From assembly GCA_031263015.1 (NCBI GenBank), contig JAISGN010000012.1, positions 124,001 to 188,000 on the forward strand: DNA of 64,000 nt. The letters are read 5' to 3'. A model generated the notes under the pieces. The model was not told where the DNA came from. It did no database searches and saw only the letters and a program-made list of their open reading frames with translations. Made by a program: the position numbers and the translations under genes. Below are positions 45,201 to 53,627 of this stretch, piece by piece. Numbering within the stretch: position 1 is the stretch's first letter; each line of letters opens with the position of its first letter. Source of the stretch: Bacteroidales bacterium. GTDB lineage: Bacteria; Bacteroidota; Bacteroidia; Bacteroidales; P3.

Positions 45201-45236
45201 CAAAATAAGAGAAAGACGGGTGGAATTGAGGTTTGA

Positions 45237-45770
45237 TTACGGCAGAACGAAGAATGAAAAATTTACTTTGCCGTAATTGCGCTGCTCTGTGAAGTAAGGA
45301 TTGTCGGTAAAGGAGTGTTCCTTAGAATGTTCCAGTATAAACGTGCCGCCCTGCTTGACAAAAGACTTCAGAACGAGGCTCGGAATGATGTCAAACTGCT
45401 TTAAATCATACGGAGGGTCTGCAAAGACGACATCAAACTGCTGTTTGCTGCTGCCCAAAAAGCGAAACACATCGCTGCAAAGAGCAAAAAGATTGGTTAT
45501 TTTGAGGTTTTCGGTTGTTTTTTTAATGAATCCGATGCATCTAACGTCCGAATCCACCGACACAACGCGGTTTGCACCCCGCGAAATGAACTCCAAACCG
45601 ATGCTTCCCGTGCCTGCGAACAGGTCAAGCACATCACAGTTCTCCAAATCCAAACGTGAGCGCAATATATTGAACAAACTCTCTTTTGCAAGGTCGGTTG
45701 TGGGACGCACAGGCAGGTTTTGAGGCGGCAAAAGCCTGCGTCCTCTGAATGTTCCAGCGATTATCCTCAT
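45237..45770 (-). CDS. rsmD: 16S rRNA (guanine966-N2)-methyltransferase
   Basis: 177-residue class I methyltransferase that modifies G966 of 16S rRNA. It opens with M-R-I-I-A-G-T-F-R-G-R-R-L, then P-V-R-P-T-T-D, the SAM motif D-L-F-A-G-T-G-S-I-G-L-E and catalytic A-D-P-P-Y-D, all standard for RsmD. Length is typical. It overlaps the DUF3822 gene by 4 bp (ATGA), so translation is coupled. Confidence 0.95.
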   Translation of the reverse strand: MRIIAGTFRGRRLLPPQNLPVRPTTDLAKESLFNILRSRLDLENCDVLDLFAGTGSIGLEFISRGANRVVSVDSDVRCIGFIKKTTENLKITNLFALCSDVFRFLGSSKQQFDVVFADPPYDLKQFDIIPSLVLKSFVKQGGTFILEHSKEHSFTDNPYFTEQRNYGKVNFSFFVLP

Positions 45771-46597
45771 GCAAGTAAAAGAAAATAGGGTTGCAAATCA
45801 ACTTCGTCAAACTCCACTCCTGCTTTCACATTCTCCAAAGGATTGGTGAATGCGATATTAGGTGCATATCGCCGAAGGGTATCAAATTCCTCCTTGTCGT
45901 AAGCATCTCCCGTTATCAGCAATTGAACATCCTCTATATCCAAACCTGCTCTGCCCAGCGCAAAAAGAAGATAATAGACCGTATCCATTGGTTTCACACA
46001 CACAAAGTGATTGGAAAAAAACAGATTGTTTGATTTGAAGAGCATCATGTCAAAAGTCGTCCCTCGCTTGTGAAGCAAAAGGTTGTTGGAAGCAAAGGAT
46101 GATATGTCAAAAAGGTGATTGGCAAGCACTTCGTGTTGAGTTGCGTATTTTGCTTGGGGCATTGCGATTTTTATTCCGCTGTAATGATTGAGCGAAATGG
46201 CAAAAACGGACACTGCATCAATGCTTTCTACCACCGAACTGCGGATTGTGTCGCTTGAAGGCACGTTGCAGACTTTTGTAAGGTAGTTTTTGTCCTGTGT
46301 TTTGTCGTAAAGTTTGAACGGAATCCACACCTGTCGGTCGGAAAGGCTGATGATGCGCACCTTATCAAACTTCAAATTCTTTATATCCAAACTTGCGAAG
46401 CATTGTTTTACGCTTTGCATAACGGAAGATATGCCTTTGGTTAAATCAACGCTGAATTCGCCGACCGCTTTTAATTGAAACGCCTTGTCAATTAAGGAAA
46501 AAGAAAATCCGGTTGCCTTTAAGCAAACGGATAATCTCATTTCTTCAGGCAAAAAACTTCCTTCTGTTTTGATATAATGAATTAATGAAAAACTCAT
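45767..46597 (-). CDS. DUF3822 family protein
   Basis: 276 residues, no signal peptide or membrane segment. DUF3822 proteins are found in Bacteroidota and commonly sit directly before rsmD, as here (4-bp overlap). Visible features: an N-terminal S-L-x-H-Y-I-K-T-E-G start, a repeated beta-strand layout, and a C-terminal V-Q-L-L-I-T-G-D strand. The biochemical function is unknown. It starts 5 nt after the gene at 46603-47274, so the three genes form one unit. Confidence 0.85.
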   Translation of the reverse strand: MSFSLIHYIKTEGSFLPEEMRLSVCLKATGFSFSLIDKAFQLKAVGEFSVDLTKGISSVMQSVKQCFASLDIKNLKFDKVRIISLSDRQVWIPFKLYDKTQDKNYLTKVCNVPSSDTIRSSVVESIDAVSVFAISLNHYSGIKIAMPQAKYATQHEVLANHLFDISSFASNNLLLHKRGTTFDMMLFKSNNLFFSNHFVCVKPMDTVYYLLFALGRAGLDIEDVQLLITGDAYDKEEFDTLRRYAPNIAFTNPLENVKAGVEFDEVDLQPYFLLLA

Positions 46598-46602
46598 TCG
46601 GG

Positions 46603-47274
46603 CTATTCAAAGTTTCCATCCACTATCGGCTGAGTCAAATCGCCTACTTTCCAGCCCTCATATTTGGATTTGGATACCAGGTCTGCCTTTAAGTTAATGA
46701 TATCCTGCTCATCCATGCCTTTGGTATAAGACTCTATCGGAGCCAAAACTTCAAAAACGGGAACCATAACGCCGCTTCTGTCCAACATTTTGGCTTGTAA
46801 ATTGAATGTTTCTTTGTTATCGGTGAATGGAATATACTTTAAGTCGGTTATTTTGTCCTTTGGTGTGAATAAACCCAAACTATCAAGTGTTCCTTTCTTT
46901 TCCGGATAAATTACAGACGAATAAAGCTTCTCCAAAACGCTAACATAGATGGTATCTTTCTTCAAATCGCCGTCCTTTAACGCCTGAGCCTCCGTTTTTC
47001 CGTCGGGAATAGTTCCCGTTCTTTGGATTAACGGAACTTTATCGCTGTGAGCAAACGTTACTAACGAGTCAATGTCGCCGCAATATCTGCCATACTTTGT
47101 GCGGAATGCTTCTTCTATGGAACGGATGTCTTTTAAGCGGTTGATGACTTGCGTAGAGCGTGAAGTGTATTCATTTTGGAAGTTAAGCGGATGCATTATG
47201 GCGGTAACCATCCAGTACGCTAAGCCTGCTATAACAAGGACTAATGCTATTGAAACAATTGTTCTGATTTTCAT
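46603..47274 (-). CDS. Membrane-anchored periplasmic protein of unknown function
   Basis: 223 residues with a single N-terminal membrane segment (I-V-S-I-A-L-V-L-V-I-A-G-L-A-Y-W-M-V) after a short basic start. The next part (R-L-K-D-I-R-S-I-E-E-A-F-R-T-K-Y-G-R-Y-C-G-D-I-D-S-L) is a long helix ending in the Y-G-x-Y...D-x-L pattern reminiscent of pseudopilin-like proteins, but the typical G-F-T-L-x-E prepilin site is absent. Function unknown. First gene of the unit 46603-DUF3822-rsmD. Confidence 0.7.
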   Translation of the reverse strand: MKIRTIVSIALVLVIAGLAYWMVTAIMHPLNFQNEYTSRSTQVINRLKDIRSIEEAFRTKYGRYCGDIDSLVTFAHSDKVPLIQRTGTIPDGKTEAQALKDGDLKKDTIYVSVLEKLYSSVIYPEKKGTLDSLGLFTPKDKITDLKYIPFTDNKETFNLQAKMLDRSGVMVPVFEVLAPIESYTKGMDEQDIINLKADLVSKSKYEGWKVGDLTQPIVDGNFE

Positions 47275-47329
47275 ATTCTCAATTTATTTTTATTATATTA
47301 GAATTCCGATTTGCGTTACAAACAAAGTG

Positions 47330-47337
47330 CAAATTTA
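47330..47337 (-). promoter_or_regulatory. -7 element TAAATTTG
   Basis: Minus-strand TAAATTTG, 55 nt before ATG 47274; drives the 46603/DUF3822/rsmD unit. Confidence 0.55.
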
Positions 47338-47379
47338 TATCTTTTAATTGAAATTCAAGGTATTTATTTAAGATTTTTT

Positions 47380-48789
47380 TTATTTGGATTGCTCAACGTG
47401 TTGCAAAACAATGTGCAATTCAGACCTTTGAGAAAGTTCCTTATAGAGCCTTTCAGCCATATAGACCGAACGATGCTGCCCGCCGGTGCAACCAAAATAA
47501 ACGCTAAGGCTCGTAAAATTTCGCCGAAGATAAACTTCACAACTCTGATTTATCAAACCGATGACGTGTGAATAGAATTGATTCACATCTTCCCTGCTTT
47601 CCAAAAACTCAATCACCTCTTTATCCCTGCCTGTTAAGAGTTTGTAGTGGTCATATCTGCCCGGATTGTGCAAAGCCCTGCAATCAAAAACGTATCCTCC
47701 CCCATTACCGCTAACATCTTGCGGAAAGCCTTTACGATAAGAAAAACTCTTTATGTTGATAGTTAGTTTCCCCGTTGCAGATGCAATATCTGTTAAAGTA
47801 TTAGAAGCCATTATTTGCTTGAAAACATAATGCAGTTCAGCCAAATCCAAAGGCAACACAACGTTTTCTTCAAGCCATTTCAGGTTTTTCACAGCATAGG
47901 GAATGCTTAGCAGGAAATGATTCTTGCGTTCAAAGTATCCGCGATAACCATACGAACCCATAGCCTGCATAATCCTTACATAAACGAAAGCATAAAAGAG
48001 TTTGCGAAATTCCGTTGGGTCAATAGAGATATGCTTTTGAAGTTCCTCCATATAATAATTAAGGAGTAATTCCCTTATATCAGGTGAAAGATTTGCCTTT
48101 GCGTCATAAAGCAACGATGCAATGTCGTATTGCAACGCTCCTTGCCTGCCTCCCTGAAAGTCTATGAAGTAAGGCTCATCGGCAACAAACATTATGTTCC
48201 GTGATTGAAAGTCCCGATAGAGGAAATAATCGCTATCCGCCGACAAAAGATAGTTTGCAAGGGTTTTAAAGTCTTTTTCCAATGCCTCTTCGTTGAATGC
48301 AATGTGAGCCATTTTGAGAAAATAGTACTTAAAGTATTGCAAATCCCACTCTATTGACTGCATATCAAAAGCCTTACGGGGATAGGCAAAAGTATAATCA
48401 AAATCCTTGCCCACCATTTGTATCTTCGGCAATTGCGAAATAACGGATTTATAGATTGATATTTGTTTGTCCCGTGACAAGGTTTGATTTTCCAGAAGGC
48501 TATAAAGAGTTACATCTCCCAAATCTTCCTGCAAATAGATGCTATTGTCCAAATCTTCGGCATAAATCTTCGGAACACGTATATTATGTGATGCAAGCTG
48601 CCGCGCATAATTGATAAAGGCTTCATTCTCTTTGCGATTATCATTATATGTTGCAATACAAAAATGGTTAATGCTCTTTACCCTAAAATATTGCCTTGAA
48701 GAACCATGAGCCGAACAGGCTTCTACGGCAGTTATATCTTCTTTAAAGCAATCCTTATAAAGTTGCCTGATGGCTTGTTCGGCTATCAT
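47380..48789 (-). CDS. Aminoglycoside-phosphotransferase-like kinase fused to RapZ C-terminal domain
   Basis: 469 residues in two parts. Residues about 1-330 are an APH-fold kinase like AmgK: L-Q-E-D-L-G-D near the hinge, catalytic loop Y-R-D-F-Q-S-R-N and metal loop F-I-D-F-Q-G-G-R, then Y-D-I-A-S-L-L. Residues about 345-469 match the C-terminal domain of RapZ: S-F-S-Y-R-K-G, G-G-G-Y-V-F-D-C-R, N-P-G, G-C-T-G-G-Q-H-R-S-V. AmgK phosphorylates MurNAc/GlcNAc; the RapZ C-terminal domain binds GlcN6P and an RNase E partner in E. coli. The fusion recurs in Bacteroidota but its role is not settled. The start overlaps kamE by 4 bp, so it is cotranslated with a lysine-fermentation gene. Confidence 0.85.
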   Translation of the reverse strand: MIAEQAIRQLYKDCFKEDITAVEACSAHGSSRQYFRVKSINHFCIATYNDNRKENEAFINYARQLASHNIRVPKIYAEDLDNSIYLQEDLGDVTLYSLLENQTLSRDKQISIYKSVISQLPKIQMVGKDFDYTFAYPRKAFDMQSIEWDLQYFKYYFLKMAHIAFNEEALEKDFKTLANYLLSADSDYFLYRDFQSRNIMFVADEPYFIDFQGGRQGALQYDIASLLYDAKANLSPDIRELLLNYYMEELQKHISIDPTEFRKLFYAFVYVRIMQAMGSYGYRGYFERKNHFLLSIPYAVKNLKWLEENVVLPLDLAELHYVFKQIMASNTLTDIASATGKLTINIKSFSYRKGFPQDVSGNGGGYVFDCRALHNPGRYDHYKLLTGRDKEVIEFLESREDVNQFYSHVIGLINQSCEVYLRRNFTSLSVYFGCTGGQHRSVYMAERLYKELSQRSELHIVLQHVEQSK

Positions 48790-49577
48790 TTTACGGAAAT
48801 ACGGCGTGCGGTTTCTTCGGCTATGTATGATGCAACGTCATCGGCATAAGAATTCATTCCGAAGCCAGCATCATAACCCAATTCTTTTGCTAACTCATGC
48901 GAGATGCGAGGTCCGCCGCAACATACAATCATTTTATCCCGCAATCCTTCGCCTTCCAACATCTCTATCAATTCTATCAGATTCTGAATATGGACATCCT
49001 TCTGCGTAACGGTCTGAGAAACCAGCAAGGCGTCGGCATTAAGTTCTATGGCTTTGGCAATAAACTCCTCGTTTGTTACCTGCGAACCCATATTCAATGC
49101 TTCAAACATCTCGTATCGCTCCAAACCGTAATGACCTGCATATCCCTTCATATTCATTATTGCATCTATGCCGACAGTATGAGCATCCGTTCCCGTACTT
49201 GCCCCTATAACGACAATTTTTCTGCCCACATTCTCCTTTATGAACTCATCACAGGCATGCATATCCATAACATTACTCTCTACTTTGGGCACACTGATTT
49301 TTGTGAAATCAACGTTATGCGTGCAATTGCCGTAACAATTGAAAAAAGTAAAGCCTTCGGTGAGTTCTTTGTAGAAAACAACCTGCGGATTCTCAAAACC
49401 CATTTTTTTCATCAGTTGTTTGGCTGCCTCTATCGCCTCATCGGAAGAAGGAACAGGCAGAGTGAAACTCATTTGCGTCTTGCCGTCATTCATCGTATCA
49501 CCATAAGGACGTATTTTCGTCAAATCAAGATTTGTATCAAAATCTCGTGCGTCCATTGAGTATAAACCTCCACTCAT
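48786..49577 (-). CDS. kamE: D-lysine/beta-lysine 5,6-aminomutase, beta subunit
   Basis: 263-residue cobalamin- and PLP-binding subunit that moves the terminal amino group of lysine in the fermentation of lysine to acetate and butyrate. The B12 motif D131-x-H133-x-x-G136 is present (G-T-D-A-H-T-V-G), and Lys144 (N-M-K-G) falls at the PLP-lysine position known from the clostridial enzyme. Length is normal. The alpha subunit kamD lies upstream, but a 361-bp gap with a 42-bp repeat array separates them, which is unusual for a subunit pair. Other genes of the pathway are not in the window. Confidence 0.95.
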   Translation of the reverse strand: MSGGLYSMDARDFDTNLDLTKIRPYGDTMNDGKTQMSFTLPVPSSDEAIEAAKQLMKKMGFENPQVVFYKELTEGFTFFNCYGNCTHNVDFTKISVPKVESNVMDMHACDEFIKENVGRKIVVIGASTGTDAHTVGIDAIMNMKGYAGHYGLERYEMFEALNMGSQVTNEEFIAKAIELNADALLVSQTVTQKDVHIQNLIELIEMLEGEGLRDKMIVCCGGPRISHELAKELGYDAGFGMNSYADDVASYIAEETARRISVK

Positions 49578-49938
49578 ATCTTATTATATTTATGTTATTT
49601 GTTATTTACTGTTTGTTTTTTGTTTTTACTTTTAATATCCGATATTCCGCCGATTGTTTTTAGCCTTTCATCACCTTGTCATTGTCTTAAAGAGACTGTA
49701 TTTGGACTTTCAACACTTTGTCATTGTCTTAAAGAGACTGGATTTAGACTTTCATCACCTTGTCATTGTCTTAAAGAGAGTGTATTTAGCCTTTCATCAC
49801 CTTGTCATTGTCTTAAAGAGACCGGATTTGGACTTTCATCACTTTGTCATTGTCTTAAATCTATTTGAATATCTTTTGTGAGGGTAAGTATTCCGTTTAT
49901 TTCTGCTCGCTGTCGGATTGCCATCGCTGTTTATTCTT
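49578..49938. other. Gap between kamD and kamE containing a repeat array
   Basis: No gene. The open frames on the plus strand are the 42-bp repeats read in phase (14-residue unit with C-H-C-L-K). Outside the array, I see only AT-rich flanks. Confidence 0.7.
49665..49860. repeat. 42-bp tandem repeat, about 4.7 units
   Basis: Units begin CTTTCA(T/A)CAC at 49665, 49707, 49749, 49791 and 49833; each contains TTGTCATTGTCTTAAAGAGA. On the transcribed (minus) strand each unit has ATGACAA and AAGGTGATG, so it adds several short start codons to the kamD-kamE mRNA. Confidence 0.92.
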
Positions 49939-51492
49939 TTACTTCCCTTTCATCATATCTATAAACGGATTGTAATAATGCTCGCCCTTTTCAAATACGC
50001 CGTCAAGCCCTTTGCCTCCGTTGCGAGGACGCTTGATGTCGGCAAATATTCCTTTCTCCAAAGCACTGAACAAGCCTTCGCTCTGCATCTTTTCCAATAA
50101 CGCAATGGCATCATCAAGAACCTTCGCCGCACGCTGCCTGATTATTCCGCCCTCTTTGAATTCCACTTCATCTCCGATGTTTTTCATATTGCTGAAAATG
50201 TATTTGGCGTTCTCAATGGAAAGATAACGGTCACTCATAAAAGGAGTATGAATTGCCTCGGTCATCATTCCCAATAATTGTATGCCCTGATTAGTCCAAA
50301 TGCTTATTGAGTTGAAAAGAGCATCTTGTATATGTCCTCTAAAGATATTTCCGGTCATAAACTTCGTCGGCGGCATATATTTCAAAGGAGCATTCGGGAA
50401 AATCTCTCTTATCAGTTGCGCTTGTGCCAATTCATACAGGAAACCATTCTCCAAATCGGGCGTCATCTCAAAAGCGTGTCCCAATCCCATTTGTTGCTCG
50501 GGCAAACCTGCTGCAAATGCCAACTGTTCATTGATTAAATCGGAAGCAAGCACCGTATGCGCCTCATCAAAAGCGTCAGCAGTGGTAAGATAGTTGTCTT
50601 CACCGGTATTGATTATAACTCCGGCAAATCCGTTTATTACTCGGGAGAAATACTGGTCAATAAGCGTCCGCTGCATATTGATATCCCTGAAAAGAATACC
50701 GTATAACGCATCGTTAAGCATTACATCCAAGCCCTCCAAAGCACCCATAACCGCAATCTCTGGCATACATAATCCGGAGCAATAGTTGCATAAACGGATA
50801 TATCTGCCGACTTCCTGCTCTACTTCGTCCAATGCTTTACGCATAATGCGGAAATTTTCCTGCGTTGCATACGTTCCGCCGAATCCTTCTGTCGTTGCAC
50901 CATAAGGAACATAGTCTAAAAGCGACTGACCCGTTGTACGAATGACGGCAATTATGTCCGCACCCTGACGAGCGCCTGCCTGAGCCTGCACAACGTCCTC
51001 ATAAATATTTCCGGTCGCTACTATAATATATAGATATGGCTTACTGCCCTCTCCCAACGTCTTTATATAGTTTTCACGTCTGTCTCTGTTAGCCTTAATG
51101 CGTGCCATACTCTGCTCAATGTAAGGTTGCAACGCCTGTTGTGCCTTTTTCATATCACCCATTGCAAGAGTAGTAATATCAAGCGTTCCTTCGGCAATTT
51201 TTTCCGCTATCTGCTGAGGCGATAATCCTGTTTGCAGCACCGCATTGCCAAGCACGAACAAAATACCATCAGACAACATTCCCTTCTCTTTAACAAAATC
51301 CGTAACGATATTTGGTAAGGGCACTCCGTTTTTATCAATTCCGTCAATTCCCATCAACCTGCAAAGTGTTCTTTCGCAGGCTACGGTTGAGTAACCGCTG
51401 ACAAAATCCTGCACTTCGTCCGATATTCCTTTTGCTAACTCTTTTGCGTGATTTACTTTCTGAAAATTTAATCCTAATTTACCTTTTGCCAT
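49939..51492 (-). CDS. kamD: D-lysine/beta-lysine 5,6-aminomutase, alpha subunit
   Basis: 517-residue TIM-barrel subunit of the adenosylcobalamin- and PLP-dependent 5,6-aminomutase; length matches the clostridial enzyme closely. It has the family regions D-F-V-S-G-Y-S-T-V-A-C-E-R-T-L-C-R, Y-I-I-V-A-T-G-N-I-Y-E-D-V-V-Q-A-Q, G-A-D-I-I-A-V-I-R-T-T-G-Q-S-L-L-D-Y-V-P-Y-G-A-T-T-E, and a conserved L-C-N-Y-C-S-G. It works with KamE (48786-49577) in anaerobic lysine breakdown. It has its own promoter 55 nt upstream. Confidence 0.95.
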   Translation of the reverse strand: MAKGKLGLNFQKVNHAKELAKGISDEVQDFVSGYSTVACERTLCRLMGIDGIDKNGVPLPNIVTDFVKEKGMLSDGILFVLGNAVLQTGLSPQQIAEKIAEGTLDITTLAMGDMKKAQQALQPYIEQSMARIKANRDRRENYIKTLGEGSKPYLYIIVATGNIYEDVVQAQAGARQGADIIAVIRTTGQSLLDYVPYGATTEGFGGTYATQENFRIMRKALDEVEQEVGRYIRLCNYCSGLCMPEIAVMGALEGLDVMLNDALYGILFRDINMQRTLIDQYFSRVINGFAGVIINTGEDNYLTTADAFDEAHTVLASDLINEQLAFAAGLPEQQMGLGHAFEMTPDLENGFLYELAQAQLIREIFPNAPLKYMPPTKFMTGNIFRGHIQDALFNSISIWTNQGIQLLGMMTEAIHTPFMSDRYLSIENAKYIFSNMKNIGDEVEFKEGGIIRQRAAKVLDDAIALLEKMQSEGLFSALEKGIFADIKRPRNGGKGLDGVFEKGEHYYNPFIDMMKGK

Positions 51493-51547
51493 TGTTATAA
51501 CGCTTTATTAACTTATTATTATGTAGAAAAATATTGTTTATGTTTTG

Positions 51548-51555
51548 CAAAAATA
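51548..51555 (-). promoter_or_regulatory. -7 element TATTTTTG for kamD
   Basis: Minus-strand TATTTTTG, 55 nt before ATG 51492. Confidence 0.5.
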
Positions 51556-51846
51556 CTTATTTTTTTGCAACTATCCCGCACAAAGCCCGCAAGACAAATG
51601 GGAATCATAGCATTAGGGCAAAATCACAAAAGAAAATCGCCTCCATCTCGCATTTAAATATGGTGATATTTGATATGGCAAAATTAAAATGCCGTTTGAG
51701 TAAATTAAAACGGCGTTTGGTGAAAATATTACGGCGTTTTAGTAAAATATTCCTTTGTTTTATTTGAATAAAAGGCTGTTTCGTTAAAATTCTGTCAAAT
51801 AAGAATTTGACCTTCGTTGATATATAAGTTGCGGAAAGTAATATGC

Positions 51847-51891
51847 AAAAAATAAGGCGACATTTGCTCCCTGTCAAACGCCGCCTTATTT
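51847..51891 (-). terminator. Rho-independent terminator, minus strand
   Basis: 10-bp stem (AAATAAGGCG at 51850-51859, CGCCTTATTT at 51882-51891), with an inner TTTG/CAAA pairing; the minus strand continues with T. It lies 64 bp past the EnvC-like gene. Confidence 0.85.
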
Positions 51892-51954
51892 AGGTAAATC
51901 GCTGATTTATATTTCTGTTATTTGCTATTGCGGCTCGGAAACCTTAATCCGTCA

Positions 51955-53223
51955 TTATTTTCTAAGCCAAAGCATCGGATTTTGGTGATTATAGCCCTTC
52001 CATATTTCGAAGTGAATTTCGCTTTCGCCGTCGCTGTTTGATGAAACGGTGCCTATAACCTGTCGAGTTACCACTTTTTCTCCGTCATTAACGCTTACAC
52101 TTTTCAGAGACGTATAAACAGTCAGATATTCGCCGTGTCTGATGATTACACACTTTGTTCCGTCTTCCCCAAAGAAGATTTTGCATACCGTTCCTTCAAA
52201 AACAGCACGCACAGATGCGCTTTTAGGCAAACGAACGTCTATTCCACGATTTTCAATCTGCACTCCTTTTATATCAGGATGGGGATGAATGCCATAAGTT
52301 GAGACCACCACCCCATTATCGCAAGGAAACGGCAAACGACCTTTGTTTGCGGCAAAATTATCGCTCAATGCAATGTCCTCAGGTGTGGAAGAAATAACAT
52401 ATTTGGTTGATTTAGCTGATTTTGATGTTTGTTTTGTCGCCGTGCTTTCTTTTTTTGCTGCGGCTTTCCTTTTAGCCGCCAATTCCTTTTGTTTCCTAAT
52501 CTCGGCGGCTATTGCATTGTCTATTTGTTGTTGAAGTTTCTTGCGTTTGGCTTGCTTTGTTTTTAGTTGCTTTTGGTATTGTTTTTCTTTTTTCTTTATT
52601 TGCGTTAGCGTTTTTTCTTTATTCACCTGCTCCTTGTCAAGTTCTGCCTTATTTTTTTGCTCTGCCGCCAACAAATATTCCTGATTTGATTTTTTAACCT
52701 CTAATTCATTGGTACGGATATTTAATTCGCGAGTTTTTTGTTGTATTTCCTGCAAACGCTGCTTTTGTGTCTGTCCAAATTGACGAAAGAATATAAACCT
52801 ACGATAGGCTTCCGAATAATCTTTTGAAGAAAAAATAAATGTGAATTTATCCATTGATGTTTTGTTACGCTGTGCATATCGAAGCATTTGAGCATAGCTT
52901 GCTTTCAAAGCTGAAATCTGACGTTGCAAATCAGATATACTTTGCTGCGTAACCGATATCTCTGATTTTAATATATTGGTTTGAGAAGATATATTGGCTA
53001 TAAGGCGTTGCCTTTCGCTGATTTTTTTCTTCAACATTTGCAATTCTGATGTTGAAACCTTTTTTGTTTTTGATGTTTGTTTAAGAATTAAATTTATATC
53101 ATTAATCTCTTTTTCTAATTGAGCCTTTTGTTTTTCCAATTTGCTCCTGTCTTGTGCCGATACAAACAAATCAAGCATCAAAAGGAAGATTAGAAATAAA
53201 AAACATTTATTACATTTTCTCAT
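51955..53223 (-). CDS. EnvC-like protein: coiled coil plus degenerate M23 domain
   Basis: 422 residues from ATG 53223 (signal peptide C-F-L-F-L-I-F-L-L-M-L-D-L-F-V-S-A-Q); the longer TTG frame starts in the promoter. A long coiled coil fills residues about 25-265, then a Lys/Ala/Thr linker, then a LytM domain (about 300-420). The first metal motif reads E-N-R-G-I-D where active enzymes have H-x-G-x-D, and the last is E-I-H-F instead of H-L-H-F. Loss of zinc ligands plus the coiled coil matches EnvC, which activates cell-wall amidases during division and does not cut itself. That role is inferred. Confidence 0.88.
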   Translation of the reverse strand: MRKCNKCFLFLIFLLMLDLFVSAQDRSKLEKQKAQLEKEINDINLILKQTSKTKKVSTSELQMLKKKISERQRLIANISSQTNILKSEISVTQQSISDLQRQISALKASYAQMLRYAQRNKTSMDKFTFIFSSKDYSEAYRRFIFFRQFGQTQKQRLQEIQQKTRELNIRTNELEVKKSNQEYLLAAEQKNKAELDKEQVNKEKTLTQIKKKEKQYQKQLKTKQAKRKKLQQQIDNAIAAEIRKQKELAAKRKAAAKKESTATKQTSKSAKSTKYVISSTPEDIALSDNFAANKGRLPFPCDNGVVVSTYGIHPHPDIKGVQIENRGIDVRLPKSASVRAVFEGTVCKIFFGEDGTKCVIIRHGEYLTVYTSLKSVSVNDGEKVVTRQVIGTVSSNSDGESEIHFEIWKGYNHQNPMLWLRK

Positions 53224-53241
53224 GTTAGCAATATTTGGTTG

Positions 53242-53249
53242 CAAAAGTA
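53242..53249 (-). promoter_or_regulatory. -7 element TACTTTTG for the EnvC-like gene
   Basis: Minus-strand TACTTTTG 18 nt before ATG 53223. Confidence 0.6.
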
Positions 53250-53627
53250 GAAAAAAATTATTTCAAAGATATTCATATTAATATAAAATGAGAGTGTAAT
53301 GCCATCGGTATGCATTTAATAGTTTGTAAAAGGCAGTTAAACATAAGTTAGAGATGAACGGAATTCATCTTATTGGGTAAAAATAATACAAAATTTCTTT
53401 TAATAAAATTTGTTTTTAATCTTATTTTTGTTTATAGAGATTAAAATTACTGGAAAGTAAAGTAAATAAAAGCAATTGCCTATTTTTTACTTTCTTTTTG
53501 GGATTTGCCTTAACATTTTTATATCTAAAAACAAAATTTCTGGGCTATTTTTTATTAACAAATTAGATTATACTTTTGCTAACTCAAAAAACATATATAA
53601 GAAAAACTATTATTTTCATTTCACAGT
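53250..53627. other. Upstream region of dnaA
   Basis: AT-rich, gene-free. It holds the dnaA promoter. I saw no cluster of TTATNCACA DnaA boxes, so it is not supported as oriC. Confidence 0.5.
53571..53578 (+). promoter_or_regulatory. -7 element TACTTTTG for dnaA
   Basis: TACTTTTG, 49 nt before the dnaA ATG. Confidence 0.65.

Larger units (their letters stand above)
51493..51954. other. Gene-free stretch with intergenic repeat words
   Basis: No gene. It contains the kamD promoter, a run of repeat words (AAATGCCGTTTG, AAACGGCGTTTGG, TTACGGCGTTTT, AAAGGCTGTTTCG) at about 51688-51783, and a terminator for the EnvC-like gene. Confidence 0.65.

Noticed and set aside
49665..49860. Possible CRISPR array or small repetitive protein (C-H-C-L-K repeats on the plus strand).
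   Set aside because: Units are contiguous 42-bp copies with no unique spacers. The frame stays open only because 42 is a multiple of three; it is antisense to the kam operon and has no promoter or ribosome-binding site.
53250..53627. Replication origin next to dnaA.
   Set aside because: AT-rich, but I found no cluster of TTATNCACA-like boxes; needs GC-skew of the whole chromosome.
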